A stretch of DNA of 64,000 nt from Pseudomonas fluorescens HK44 (GCF_000217955.3 NZ_AFOY02000016.1:42730-106729), one strand, 5' to 3'. Counted from the first letter of the stretch, positions 17,701 through 26,178 are shown. Numbers and translations: made by a program. The notes: generated by a model not told the origin, from the sequence alone.

Positions 17701-18358
17701 TGGTATCGCCAAGGAATACGTCTGCCTGGTCGAAGGCAACGGCATTGATCGCATTCTGGTAGGACGGGTAAGAGGTGATGATGGCCTTGGGGTATTGCGC
17801 CTTTACCTCTTCCAGCGGCAGATAGTGATAGACCATGCTCAAACGCATGTCGGCAAGACCTTCGGTCAATGATCGGTTTTCTGCATTCCGAGTGACCAGA
17901 ACCGGTTGATCTATGGCGTAGGGGGCAGACAGTACGATGCTGGAACGTCTTCCTTCAAAGCTATTGGCCGTTCCGAGCAGGTCGACGTCGCCGTTTTCGA
18001 GTGCTTCGATGGCGGCCTCTCGGGAGAGGTAACGACGGACCTTGATCGACAGGCCCAGGGATTGTGCTAGGACCCCTGCGTAATCAGCCGTGAAACCCTC
18101 ATAGTCGTGACCGCTGATCGTTAAATCGAAAGGAGGGTAGTCAGGCGCGGAGGTCCCCAGGACCAGTTCGCGCTTGTTGTGCAGCCACAGCCGTTGTGAT
18201 TTATCCAGTTGAACGTCCATGTAACCTGCCGTTGAGCGACTGAGCAGCGTGTAATTTCCGATTCCGCTGTCTGCTCCGGACACAGAGGTGCTCAGACATA
18301 AACCTGCACTCAAATACAATAAATAGTCCTTTAAACACCTGGGCATCCTGTCTCTCAC
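14717..18358 (-). CDS. rocS2: BvgS/EvgS-type unorthodox hybrid sensor kinase (RocS2-like)
   Basis: A 1213-residue multidomain kinase. It has an N-terminal signal/anchor, two tandem periplasmic solute-binding (SBP_bac_3) domains (about 50-280 and 295-525), and a membrane helix near 545-565. Then come a PAS domain (about 590-700), HisKA with phospho-His about 730, HATPase, a receiver with phospho-Asp about 1022 (IADCNMPVMNG), and a C-terminal HPt with His about 1151 (DMAHKIKGAARI). All phosphorelay residues are present. It overlaps its response regulator by ATGA. The location beside dgt-yqjDEK matches P. aeruginosa rocS2 (PA3044), one of the kinases controlling cup fimbriae. Its ligand is unknown. 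Confidence 0.9.
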   Translation of the reverse strand: MRDRMPRCLKDYLLYLSAGLCLSTSVSGADSGIGNYTLLSRSTAGYMDVQLDKSQRLWLHNKRELVLGTSAPDYPPFDLTISGHDYEGFTADYAGVLAQSLGLSIKVRRYLSREAAIEALENGDVDLLGTANSFEGRRSSIVLSAPYAIDQPVLVTRNAENRSLTEGLADMRLSMVYHYLPLEEVKAQYPKAIITSYPSYQNAINAVAFDQADVFLGDTISTHFMINKGYLKNIRMANFGKHEAYGFSFAVSKDNPDLLAIINAVLKEMPAGERENIAKRWSAGSDILLTDHKLQLTNREERWLAQHPVVRVVVNDAFAPLTFFDADESFRGITADLLELIRLRTGLRFEIHRSQSDSEMISQVKGNQADLIGAMIPSPEREAQLSFTRPYLENSFVLLTRKSSSSPISLEQLNGKSLAITQGNPLLDYLHRTYPTIQLIETPDSFSAVELLAKGQVDGAVNSLVIANYFISSQVFEDALQISATVGTQQAAFSLATARSATELHSILDKALLSIAPDELGIINSRWRGYTGTANSTWRNYHRLFYQLVIGSGLLLLISLAWNAHMRRQIKQRQKAERALNDQFEFMRTLVNGTPHPIYVRDREGLLQSCNDSYLEAFCAKREDVIGKNLMQGAMSNEFEAREYLADYQRVVAEGVPLILDRPLHIGRKRLTIYHWILPYRDSTGEVQGIIGGWIDISERRQLFDELRSAKEQADKANRAKSTFLATMSHEIRTPMNAVIGMLELTLKRADQGHLDRPAIEVAYSSAKDMLELIGDILDIARIESGHLSLAPERVNLGETIESVVRVFDGLARQKNLCLVLEHPTSAEQPDVLIDPLRFKQILSNLISNAIKFTEHGQVTIKVNLQPASEPGSLQMELWVNDSGIGISEDDQRRLFEPFSQADNSGHLARSGAGLGLVISRNLCEMMGGCVQLTSSPGIGTQVRISLPMAVLPDALMLDTPQPVIANATITLNVLVVDDHPANRLLMCQQLGFLGHRSVTANNGEAGFQAWKEGHFDLVIADCNMPVMNGYELTRAIRKTEHDEQRPPCTVLGFTANAQPEEKQRCRQAGMNDCLFKPISLPALGQRLEALKPIIDDQAFNLDGLQLLTGGDPKLVQRLLAELLNSNRLDRQELLALPPASGPQAFIDMAHKIKGAARIVQASKLIDGCEALERVCHENIGADQLEARCKGVEHAMLELEQALQRQIRHHANV

Positions 18359-18981
18359 ACTAGCGCGTTACGTTTTGCCATCTCGATAAGTTCTACCAGG
18401 GATTTGGCCTTGAGTTTTTGCATGAGTCTTTTTTTGTAGGTGCTGACGGTCTTGTTGCTGAGGAACATGCCTTTGGCAATTTCCTTATTGGTACGACCCT
18501 GGGCGAACAGTTGCAGGACCATCAGTTCGCGATCATTGACGGACTTGAACAAATCCAGTTCAGCGCAGAGCGCTTCGTCCCCGCGAACCGGGTTCAAGGC
18601 CTGGCTGGGGAAGTAGTTGTAACCGGACAGCACGGCTTTGATGGCACTGAGCAGTTCGCTGAGATCTTCCTGCTTGCAGACATAACCGGAGGCCCCGGAC
18701 TGCATACAGCGGATGGCGAACAGTGTTGGGCTCTGGGCCGTCAACACCAGTGTTTTCAGCGGGGTACTCATTGCATTGAAGCGGGAGAGAACTTCCAGCC
18801 CGTCGAGTTTAGGAATGCTGATGTCAAGAATAATCAGGTCGGGCATGCATTCGCGAACCATCTGCATCGCATCGACTCCGTTGTCGGCTTCACCGACTAC
18901 TTTGTAACCTTCATGTTCCAGCAACATACGAACTGCAAGGCGAATGACGGGGTGATCGTCGACAATAAAAACTGAGTTCAT
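18355..18981 (-). CDS. rocA2: LuxR/NarL-family response regulator (RocA2-like)
   Basis: A 208-residue response regulator with an N-terminal receiver (acidic pair Asp8/Asp9, phospho-Asp53 in IILDISIPKLDG) and a C-terminal LuxR-type helix-turn-helix (about 145-205, GRTNKEIAKGMFLSNKTVSTYKKRLMQKL). It resembles BvgA/EvgA/RocA. The ATG at 18981 is chosen because GGGAC lies 6 bases upstream; the ATG two codons earlier is too close. It overlaps rocS2 by four bases. A 14-bp perfect palindrome about 90 bases upstream could be an autoregulatory site. In P. aeruginosa RocA2 links to cup fimbria and efflux control. Confidence 0.9.
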   Translation of the reverse strand: MNSVFIVDDHPVIRLAVRMLLEHEGYKVVGEADNGVDAMQMVRECMPDLIILDISIPKLDGLEVLSRFNAMSTPLKTLVLTAQSPTLFAIRCMQSGASGYVCKQEDLSELLSAIKAVLSGYNYFPSQALNPVRGDEALCAELDLFKSVNDRELMVLQLFAQGRTNKEIAKGMFLSNKTVSTYKKRLMQKLKAKSLVELIEMAKRNALV

Positions 18982-19071
18982 AATCATGTCCCATACGTGC
19001 GCAAATAAAGCGAGCACCTTAGCTCAGATAAGTGCGTTGACACATGAACTGACGGGGCTGTAGGTGCAATA

Positions 19072-19085
19072 TAGGACATGTCCTA
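19072..19085. promoter_or_regulatory. perfect 14-bp palindrome upstream of rocA2
   Basis: TAGGACATGTCCTA is a perfect dyad, extended to an imperfect 18-bp dyad by flanking bases. It sits in the 292-base gap between the receiver-only gene and rocA2, 91 bases before the rocA2 start. This is a plausible dimer-binding site for a LuxR-type regulator. No other gene is seen in the gap. Confidence 0.4.
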
Positions 19086-19273
19086 CATTAAAAGAGGCAT
19101 CGGACTACGCATGAACTAGGTTTGTGAGGAAGAGCGAGAATATTAGTCGGGCATGTAGGTGCCCTTATTCAGGGTGGATATATGCTTTTGCAATAAGTGC
19201 CAGATCTCTGTTTTCTGGTGCGTGGTAATACTGAGGCTTCTCTGTTTGTCGTGAGGTGTCTGAAGGTTTTCCA

Positions 19274-19681
19274 TTAATAGTGTTTGTTTGTAAGGTCGGG
19301 AAGGGTCAATAAGTTTATAAATTCAGATTGTTTCAGCGGTTTCGCCAAATAACCCAGTAATGGCAGTCGTTGCTCGTGTGCGTTTTTTTTCAAGGTGTCC
19401 AGTTCGATTGAGTCAAGGCTGCTCAGGATGATTGCCTGTTGTATCAGGTGCTGGTGGCTGGCAATACCAATCAGGTCAAGACCGGAGAGGTCTGGCAGGC
19501 ATTGATCGCACAGCAGTATTTCGAAGGGGCGTTGCACTTGTATCATCGTCTGTAATGCATTTTCGGCGTTATCTACGGCGGTGACCTGAGTAAAACCGTA
19601 ACTTTCAAGTAAGTATTGGGTTGCTTTCAGCTGAAAAGGATGGTCCTCCACCAGCATGATGCGCAGATCGTAGTTGAACAT
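19274..19681 (-). CDS. stand-alone receiver domain protein, RocR-receiver-like
   Basis: A 135-residue protein that is a single CheY-like receiver with no output domain. Key residues are present: acidic Glu12/Asp13 (MLVEDHPFQ), phospho-Asp59 (LLCDQCLPDLSG), a Ser in AIILSSLD and the conserved Lys in LGYLAKPL. The EDHPFQ, ILSS and L-x-KP segments resemble the receiver of RocR, which in P. aeruginosa carries an EAL phosphodiesterase domain absent here. The ATG at 19681 has GGAA upstream; ATG at 19693 has none. Its place just before rocA2-rocS2 suggests it competes for or receives phosphate from RocS2. Confidence 0.8.
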   Translation of the reverse strand: MFNYDLRIMLVEDHPFQLKATQYLLESYGFTQVTAVDNAENALQTMIQVQRPFEILLCDQCLPDLSGLDLIGIASHQHLIQQAIILSSLDSIELDTLKKNAHEQRLPLLGYLAKPLKQSEFINLLTLPDLTNKHY

Positions 19682-19947
19682 ATAGCTTTCCATGAGGATG
19701 GTCGAACTGCGGTGTGCGTCAGAAACAACCTTGTCGATTTAATCAGTACTGTCTTGTTTGCCATTGCTGGAGTTCTATCAGCTGTAAGGCCCCCAATCCT
19801 GTTGTTCAGGATAGAGTGATTATTTCGTGTGTATATAGAGCAAACGATCAGTTTACTCTGCACAGGATGTAGGGGGATTCTCCCGGTACTACAAAGTATT
19901 GGGGGGATCAGCCGTCACGGAATATTCCGGGCGACTGATCGATTGAT

Positions 19948-21279
19948 TTAGTGGTGGCTGGAGCGTCCGGTCATTTCCAGTGCCATTTCGCTGGCATAGC
20001 TGTCGGTCATGCCGGCGATGAAGTCGATCATGCGTAAAAACGAGTTATGCAAAGGGCCGTGCGGGTCGGGTGCATTATTGCCCAGCAGATCGAGTATGCG
20101 CTGGTTCTTGAACGAAGCCGTGCGACCACCGTGCTGTTCCAGTGCCGCCCCACAAAAGCCATTCAGCAGAATTTCCAGTGTGGTGTAAGCGCCGATTTCA
20201 TGCAGGGTTTTGCGTTTGTCCTGGAAGATTTTTTTACGCGCCATGTCCTTGGCATTCAGTACGCAACGCTTGGCGGGCCCGTGCATGTGTTCTACCAGAT
20301 CGCCGTGAAGGGTGCCGGCCAATAGCGCGTCCTGCTGCTCGACGAATGCTCGTGCTGCAGCGTTGGTCAGGTGCTCGATGGCTTTGCCGCGAAGAATTGC
20401 CAGTTTGCGGCGACGCGAGTCATCGGGGCCGAGTTGACGGTAGGTTTCCGGCAGATCATCACCGACCAGGCCGAGCAACAGGGATTCCACCTCGGCGTAC
20501 TCCAGAAGCTCCATCTCCAGGCCATCTTCAAGGTCGATCAAGGCGTAGCAGATGTCGTCGGCGGCTTCCATCAGGTAGACCAGAGGATGTCGGGCCCAGC
20601 GCTGTTCCTCGAGTTGAGGCAGGCCGAGTTTCTGCGCAATCTGCTCCAGCAGGGGCAGTTCACTTTGATAGCAACCGAACTTGTGTTTTTTGTAACCCAG
20701 CGAATCGGCATGGCGCGCGGTCCACGGATATTTCAGATAGGTGCCCAGCGTTGCGTAAGTCAGGCGTGTGCCGCCGTCAAACTGGTGGTATTCCAGTTGG
20801 GTCAGGACCCTGAAGCCCTGGGCGTTGCCCTCGAAGTTGAGGAAATCGTTGCGTTCGACTTCGCTCATGGCGTCCAGCCAGCCTTTATCCGCGGCTTGTT
20901 GGAACCAGTAGCGGATGGCGTCTTCACCCGAGTGGCCAAAGGGTGGGTTGCCAATGTCGTGGGCCAGGCACGCGGACTGCACCACCATGCCCAGATCGCT
21001 AGGCTCGCACCAGTCGGGCAGGGCGCTGCGGATGGTTTCACCGACGCGCATACCCAATGAGCGCCCCACGCAACTGACTTCCAGTGAGTGGGTCAGGCGC
21101 GTGTGGATATGGTCATTGCTGGACACCGGGTGGACCTGGGTCTTGCGCCCAAGACGGCGGAAGGCTCCGGAGAAAATGACCCGGTCGTGGTCTTTATGGA
21201 AGGGGCTGCGACCGAGCTCTTCCGGGCTATGCAGCGGTTTTCCGAGGCGTTCACGATTAAGCAGGGTATGCCAATCCAA
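19948..21279 (-). CDS. dgt: deoxyguanosinetriphosphate triphosphohydrolase-like HD protein
   Basis: A 443-residue HD-domain dNTP triphosphohydrolase-like protein (Dgt type 2), which hydrolyses dNTPs to deoxynucleosides and triphosphate. The metal site is visible: His64 in HTRLTHSLEV and the HD pair His107-Asp108 in CLAHDIGNPPFGHSGED. Its length is the same as the P. aeruginosa homologue as remembered (443). It starts with ATG and is followed downstream by the Roc genes on the same strand. An inverted repeat lies just past its stop codon (about 19904-19940). The family tends to be activated by dNTP binding; no regulator is seen here. Confidence 0.92.
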   Translation of the reverse strand: MDWHTLLNRERLGKPLHSPEELGRSPFHKDHDRVIFSGAFRRLGRKTQVHPVSSNDHIHTRLTHSLEVSCVGRSLGMRVGETIRSALPDWCEPSDLGMVVQSACLAHDIGNPPFGHSGEDAIRYWFQQAADKGWLDAMSEVERNDFLNFEGNAQGFRVLTQLEYHQFDGGTRLTYATLGTYLKYPWTARHADSLGYKKHKFGCYQSELPLLEQIAQKLGLPQLEEQRWARHPLVYLMEAADDICYALIDLEDGLEMELLEYAEVESLLLGLVGDDLPETYRQLGPDDSRRRKLAILRGKAIEHLTNAAARAFVEQQDALLAGTLHGDLVEHMHGPAKRCVLNAKDMARKKIFQDKRKTLHEIGAYTTLEILLNGFCGAALEQHGGRTASFKNQRILDLLGNNAPDPHGPLHNSFLRMIDFIAGMTDSYASEMALEMTGRSSHH

Positions 21280-21319
21280 GGCAGGTTCTCCGTCAGGTGG
21301 CTGATTTGGGTCTGTTGGT

Positions 21320-21664
21320 CTATGGGTCTTTGCGCGAGGAGCCTTGCAGCACCAGCTTGATCAGTGGCAACAGGCTGGTGCCTAGCTGGACTAACCGAGT
21401 GACACTGCTGATGCCACCGCCCTTGGCGCCCTTTGCGGTGAGGAAGCCCAGCAAGGTTACGGCGGCGATGCCCCAGAGTGGCGCGTGCTTGATGCCCAGA
21501 CCCTCCTGAAAACTTTGCGTCATCCCACGTACGCGTTGCAAGGGCTCCAACAACTGCCGGGACTCGTGGCGAATTTCCTGGCGATGCATTTCCATGCGCA
21601 AGCGTATCAACGCCTTGCGCATCTCTTGTCGGGAACTGTTTTTGGGTATTTCAGGCAGGTTCAT
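21320..21664 (-). CDS. small YqjK-like envelope protein
   Basis: A 114-residue protein, third in a yqjD-yqjE-yqjK-like operon. The first half is charged and likely helical (about 10-50, rich in Arg, Glu, Gln). A short hydrophobic stretch (about 64-78, APLWGIAAVTLLGFLTA) and another near 88-105 suggest membrane association. It overlaps the preceding yqjE-like gene by ATGA. Function is unknown; in enterobacteria the yqjDEK group is RpoS-linked and inner-membrane located. Confidence 0.75.
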   Translation of the reverse strand: MNLPEIPKNSSRQEMRKALIRLRMEMHRQEIRHESRQLLEPLQRVRGMTQSFQEGLGIKHAPLWGIAAVTLLGFLTAKGAKGGGISSVTRLVQLGTSLLPLIKLVLQGSSRKDP

Positions 21665-22050
21665 GGCAGCAGGCGCTCCCTGTCGTTCGCCAACTCTTCA
21701 AGGGTGGCGTTGAAAGGCGATGTTTCATCGAAGATCGCCGCTTTCAAGCGCATGCCACAAAAGAGTGCCGCGAGCGCATAGAAGACGCATAGGCCGATGA
21801 TCCCCGACAGGCGATAAGTGTCCCACAGCAGGATCAACACCAGCGCCGAAAGCCCGATCAGCAGCAGTAAAGCGAAAACCAGTGCCAGGCCTGCGAACAG
21901 CAACAGGCTTACGGTGCGGGCTTTTTGCTCCTGCAATTCGATACCGAACAACTCGACATGGCTGCGCAGTAACCCGAGAAAAGCGGCACTCAAGCGTCGC
22001 GATGAAGACCCAGTACCTGGTTCGGACGAGCCGGATTCACCGATAGCCAT
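21661..22050 (-). CDS. phage holin family/YqjE-like membrane protein
   Basis: A 129-residue inner-membrane protein of the PF07332 (YqjE) family. It has two strong hydrophobic segments at about 48-75 (VSLLLFAGLALVFALLLLIGLSALVLILLW) and 80-105, with an amphipathic N-terminus. It is named after holins only by superficial resemblance; no phage genes are nearby. It sits one base after the DUF883 gene and overlaps the YqjK-like gene, so all three are surely co-transcribed. Confidence 0.8.
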   Translation of the reverse strand: MAIGESGSSEPGTGSSSRRLSAAFLGLLRSHVELFGIELQEQKARTVSLLLFAGLALVFALLLLIGLSALVLILLWDTYRLSGIIGLCVFYALAALFCGMRLKAAIFDETSPFNATLEELANDRERLLP

Positions 22051-22051
22051 A

Positions 22052-22366
22052 TCAGCGCCGCGTCGTCAGCAAGCCAATCAAAAAGCCTACGCCGGCCGCG
22101 ATGCCAACCGCTTGCCAAGGGTTGGCCTGAACATAGTCTTCCGTGGCGGTGACAGCAGCCTGGCTGCGTTGGCGCAAGGAGTCTTCGGTCAGTTTCAGGG
22201 TTTCGCGAGCCCGCTGCAGGCTTTCGTGAATCTGGCTACGTAACTCATCGGCTTGATCACCAGCCAGTGTTGCAGTGTGTTCCAGCAACCGTTCGGTGTC
22301 GCTGACCAATGTCTGAAAATCTTCCATCAGGATTTCTTGAGCAGTCTTTGCCGTTTTGCTAGCCAT
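22052..22366 (-). CDS. DUF883 (YqjD/ElaB family) ribosome-associated membrane protein
   Basis: A 104-residue protein with a long helical, acidic coiled-coil-like N-terminal part. It ends with the family signature VQANPWQAVGIAAGVGFLIG and a short positively charged tail (LLTTRR). In E. coli, YqjD and ElaB anchor in the inner membrane through this C-terminal helix and bind ribosomes in stationary phase. The ATG at 22366 is chosen because GGAG lies 6 bases upstream; longer starts lack one. It heads the three-gene operon. The 369-base gap to the divergent amtB gene holds no other gene that I can support. Confidence 0.85.
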   Translation of the reverse strand: MASKTAKTAQEILMEDFQTLVSDTERLLEHTATLAGDQADELRSQIHESLQRARETLKLTEDSLRQRSQAAVTATEDYVQANPWQAVGIAAGVGFLIGLLTTRR

Positions 22367-22735
22367 GATGAACTCCATAATTGGCGTGTGAAATGTTCGA
22401 GTATGAGCCTTGTTCGAAGGTTCAGTGTCAGGGGGCGCTCTCAATTGGTTCCCCCACCGCGTTATCGCCTTAAAGCGGGACTGGTACAGCTTTTGCTATG
22501 TCGTGGTGCGTCAGCCAGTGCTGTTGTGCTGAAACTGGGCGTGCTTCGCGAAAACCTTAACCTAAATAATAGAAACTCGCGCAAACACCCGAGCAACGAT
22601 CGACCTCAATGAGTTTTTTGCGCCAAAACGGTTCGCCGGAATAAGAATGGATGCCAAGGCTGGTGTCAACTTGGTGCGTAAATTGTCTCGGTGAACCGCT
22701 TTGGTGCTTTTGCGACTTTAAGGTCTGCCAACTCG

Positions 22736-23944
22736 ATGGAAAATTTGCAAAGTGCTGTGGACAGCCTGGTCCATAGCTCCAATACGCTGTTCATTCTGAT
22801 CGGCGCTGTCATGGTTCTGGCCATGCACGCCGGTTTCGCTTTTCTGGAAGTCGGCACGGTTCGGCAAAAAAACCAGGTCAACGCGTTATCGAAGATCCTC
22901 AGTGACTTTGCCATTTCAACGCTGGCCTACTTCTTTATAGGCTACTGGATTTCCTACGGTGTCACTTTCATGCACCCGGCCGTGGTGATCAGCGCTGATC
23001 ACGGCTATGGGCTGGTGAAGTTTTTCTTCCTGCTGACCTTTGCTGCCGCCATTCCGGCAATCATTTCCGGAGGGATTGCCGAGCGCGCACGATTCGTTCC
23101 GCAGCTGTGTGCGACGGCGTTGATCGTGGCGTTCATTTATCCATTTTTTGAAGGCGTGGTCTGGAACGGAAACTTTGGCCTGCAAGCCTGGCTGTTGATG
23201 CACTTTGGTGCCGGCTTCCATGATTTTGCCGGTTCCGTGGTGGTGCATGCCATGGGCGGTTGGCTGGCGCTGGCGGCGGTATTGCTGCTCGGTCCGCGCA
23301 ATGGCCGGTATCGCGACGGGCGTCTGGTGGCGTTTGCGCCGTCGAGCATTCCGTTTCTGGCATTGGGTTCGTGGATTCTCATCGTCGGCTGGTTCGGCTT
23401 TAACGTGATGAGCGCGCAAACCTTGCAAGGCGTCAGTGGTCTGGTGGCGGTGAACTCGTTGATGGCGATGGTCGGTGGCACGGTGGCGGCGTTGATTGTC
23501 GGCCGTAACGACCCGGGGTTCCTGCACAACGGTCCACTGGCCGGGCTGGTGGCGATCTGCGCTGGCTCCGACCTGATGCATCCGGTTGGCGCACTGGTGA
23601 CCGGAGCCATTGCCGGGGCCTTGTTTGTCTGGTGTTTCATTGCGGCGCAAAGCCAATGGAAGATCGACGATGTGCTCGGCGTATGGCCGTTGCATGGTCT
23701 TTGTGGCGTTTGGGGCGGGATTGCCTGCGGAATTTTCGGTCAGAGCGCCTTGGGCGGGATCGGTGGCGTCAGCCTGATCAGCCAGTTGATTGGCACAGCA
23801 CTCGGGGTGGCCGTGGCACTGATCGGAGGCTTTGCGGTGTATGGCACGATCAAGCTGTTGCATGGGCTGCGCCTGAGCCAGGAAGAGGAGTATTACGGGG
23901 CGGATCTGTCGATCCACAAGATCGGTGCAGTCAGCCAGGATTGA
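22736..23944 (+). CDS. amtB: ammonium transporter (Amt family)
   Basis: A 402-residue polytopic membrane protein with about 11 hydrophobic segments, an Amt/Rh channel for ammonium. Amt hallmarks include NALSKILSDFAISTLAYFF in the first third, DFAGSVVVHAMGGW with the first pore histidine, and WPLHGLCGVWGGIACG with the second. Start choice is uncertain: ATG at 22736 (MENLQSAVDSL) fits the family N-terminus, and a GTG 15 codons upstream is possible; neither has a clear ribosome site. No glnK lies next to it, unlike the main nitrogen-regulated amtB locus, so this may be a second Amt paralogue. Confidence 0.9.
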   Translation: MENLQSAVDSLVHSSNTLFILIGAVMVLAMHAGFAFLEVGTVRQKNQVNALSKILSDFAISTLAYFFIGYWISYGVTFMHPAVVISADHGYGLVKFFFLLTFAAAIPAIISGGIAERARFVPQLCATALIVAFIYPFFEGVVWNGNFGLQAWLLMHFGAGFHDFAGSVVVHAMGGWLALAAVLLLGPRNGRYRDGRLVAFAPSSIPFLALGSWILIVGWFGFNVMSAQTLQGVSGLVAVNSLMAMVGGTVAALIVGRNDPGFLHNGPLAGLVAICAGSDLMHPVGALVTGAIAGALFVWCFIAAQSQWKIDDVLGVWPLHGLCGVWGGIACGIFGQSALGGIGGVSLISQLIGTALGVAVALIGGFAVYGTIKLLHGLRLSQEEEYYGADLSIHKIGAVSQD

Positions 23945-23966
23945 TTGCCTTCAGCCAATTGGCCAA

Positions 23967-23999
23967 GCTCGCGCAGGATATTTTCGGTTCTGCGCGAGC
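23967..23999. terminator. hairpin between convergent amtB and kef genes
   Basis: GCTCGCGCAG (23967-23976) and CTGCGCGAGC (23990-23999) form a 10-bp perfect stem with a 13-base loop. It is centred between two convergent stop codons. It lacks a clear T-tract, so termination is a tentative assignment. Confidence 0.5.
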
Positions 24000-24016
24000 A
24001 ATGCGACCACGGCTCA

Positions 24017-25972
24017 TTACCCCGCCAACAGCCGTGCTTCACAGGCCTCGATGGCAGACAAGGTGCCTGACATCAACACCCGATCGCCCGCCAGCAATCG
24101 GGTGGCGCCCTCAACTGCCAAATCAGCGCCATTGCGCTGAATGGCTTGAACGTCCGCCCCCAACTCTTCAAGTGCCAGCTCATTCAAGGGCCGGCCGCAT
24201 GCATGGGCATCCATTGTCAGGTTGACGGCATACATCAATACTTTCGGCTGCCCACGATTGTCCAGCAGGTTGCTTTGCGCTCCGTGATAGAAGCCGTGCA
24301 GCAGGCGATAGCGCCCATGTCGCACTTCGTCGATACGCTCCTGGACCTGCGGATGGGGCAAACCCAGCATGATCAACGCGTGAGAAGCGAGCATAAGACT
24401 CGATTCCAACAGTTCCGGGACAACTTCATTGGCTCCGGCCGCCTTCAGTTCGGCCAACTGACTGTCGTCACGGGTTCGAACCAGTATCGGAACCTGTGCG
24501 TTTACCTGCCGTGCGGCCTTGAGCACGGTCATGGCTATATCGGTCTTGTCCACAGCGATCACCAACAGTCGTGCGCGTTCAAGTCCTACGGCACCCAGCA
24601 GTTCCACGCGACGGGAATCGCCATAGTGCACGCAGCTTTCACCCGCCGCGGCTTGATGAACACGAACCGGGTCATCGTCAAGCGCAACGAAGGGCTGACC
24701 TTCGCGGCGCAGAAAACGCCCGATGGACTGGCCTACTCGGCCGTAGCCGCAAATAACCACGTGCCCGTGCAACTCGGTATGCAATGCTGCGATCTGATCG
24801 TGCTGGGCTTCCTCATTGGGTTTACGGTGCAAGCGCGCAGCAATGCCAGGCGCTGCGCGCAGCAACAGTGGCGTCAGCAACATCGAGCAAAAAGTCGCGG
24901 CCAGCAATAGGCTGCTCAACTCGGCTGGCATCAGTTTGTTCTGTTGCATCTGTGCCATCAGCGCAAAGCAGAATTCACCGCCTTGTGCCAATGCCAGGCC
25001 GCTGCGCCAGGCGGTTTCGCTGTCGCTGCCGCGCCATTTGACCAGTGCCGCGACCACGCTGCCCTTGATCAGCAGCAACCCCAATGTCAGGCCGAGAATC
25101 AGCAGGCCATGGCTAGCGAACAGCTGCAGGTCGATCAACATGCCGATACTGACGAAAAACAGCCCGAGCAGAATGTCACGGAACGGGCGAATATCGGCTT
25201 CGATCTGGTGCCGGTAATGGCTCTCGCCCAGCAACATGCCGGCAAGGAAGGCACCGAGGGCGGGGGAGAGTCCGAGCAGATGCGTCAGCCATGCTGTCAG
25301 CAATACAATGACCAGGGCCAACAGGACGAACAGTTCCGCGGAGTGCGAGGCGGCGACTTCATGGAACAGTCGTGGCAGTAGCCAGCGACTGGTCAGTAAC
25401 AGACCGAAAAACAACAGCAGGGTTTTGCCCAGCGTGATCGGCAGCGCCCAATACCAGCTTTGATCGCTGCTGCCGGCGAACACCGGGACGAGCGTCAGCA
25501 ACAGCACCGCAACTAGATCCTGAAACAGCAGCACGCCAATTGCATTCTTGCCGTAACGGCTGAAGATCTCGCCGAGACTGTTCAACTCTTTACTGACAAT
25601 CGCCGTGGACGATAGCGCCAGACCGGCGCCGAGCAACATGGCCGGGGTGGCGGGCATGCCAAGTAGCATCAGCAAGCCGCCCAGCAGCACACCCGAGCAC
25701 AGCACTTGCAGGCTGCCGAGACCAAATACCACGCGCCGCAGCGCAAGCATTTTCGACAGCGAAAACTCCAGCCCCAGGGAGAACAGCAGAAAGACCACGC
25801 CCAACTCGGCGAGGTCCGGTAGGTCCTGGTTGTCATTCACCCAGCCGAATGCGCCCGGCCCAACCATCAGTCCGACGCACAGGTAGCCCAGCACGGGAGG
25901 CAGCTGAAGCCGCCGAAACAGTGCAATCACCACCAATGACGAGGCGAGGATGATCAACAAATTGGCAAACAC
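24017..25972 (-). CDS. monovalent cation:proton antiporter-2 (Kef/YbaL type)
   Basis: A 651-residue CPA2 transporter. It has an N-terminal Na+/H+-exchanger domain of about 12 membrane segments (residues 1-380), then a cytosolic RCK/TrkA-N domain (VICGYGRVGQSIGRFL near 405, a nucleotide-binding GxGxxG) and a TrkA-C domain at the C-terminus. Proteins of this type move potassium or sodium in exchange for protons under nucleotide or glutathione control. A GTG start at 25972 (VFANLLIILAS) is chosen for the GGGGAA sequence upstream. The 161-base gap upstream contains no gene. Confidence 0.88.
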   Translation of the reverse strand: MFANLLIILASSLVVIALFRRLQLPPVLGYLCVGLMVGPGAFGWVNDNQDLPDLAELGVVFLLFSLGLEFSLSKMLALRRVVFGLGSLQVLCSGVLLGGLLMLLGMPATPAMLLGAGLALSSTAIVSKELNSLGEIFSRYGKNAIGVLLFQDLVAVLLLTLVPVFAGSSDQSWYWALPITLGKTLLLFFGLLLTSRWLLPRLFHEVAASHSAELFVLLALVIVLLTAWLTHLLGLSPALGAFLAGMLLGESHYRHQIEADIRPFRDILLGLFFVSIGMLIDLQLFASHGLLILGLTLGLLLIKGSVVAALVKWRGSDSETAWRSGLALAQGGEFCFALMAQMQQNKLMPAELSSLLLAATFCSMLLTPLLLRAAPGIAARLHRKPNEEAQHDQIAALHTELHGHVVICGYGRVGQSIGRFLRREGQPFVALDDDPVRVHQAAAGESCVHYGDSRRVELLGAVGLERARLLVIAVDKTDIAMTVLKAARQVNAQVPILVRTRDDSQLAELKAAGANEVVPELLESSLMLASHALIMLGLPHPQVQERIDEVRHGRYRLLHGFYHGAQSNLLDNRGQPKVLMYAVNLTMDAHACGRPLNELALEELGADVQAIQRNGADLAVEGATRLLAGDRVLMSGTLSAIEACEARLLAG

Positions 25973-26178
25973 AACATTCCCCGTTTCGGTGCCGGGACGT
26001 ACCCAGCGTAGAGGCAAAGAGAGCCGCGAGCATTGCGCAGCTGGAGTCGAGGCCGAATGATTTGCATCAGGGTTTTACCAGGCAGCTTAAATTGGCTGTC
26101 GTCACGGGGATCCCGTTGCTCGACGACTTTTCATCGTGAGCCTAGAATAGTCACCCAATCCTTGTTGGTCTGTTTGTC

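Noticed and set aside
19904..19940. Broken inverted repeat past the dgt stop codon
   Set aside because: Only short arms pair and there is no T-tract, so a terminator call is not supported beyond a mention in the dgt entry.
24146..24910. 254-codon open frame antisense to the Kef-type antiporter
   Set aside because: Shadow frame opposite the TrkA domains with no motif of its own.
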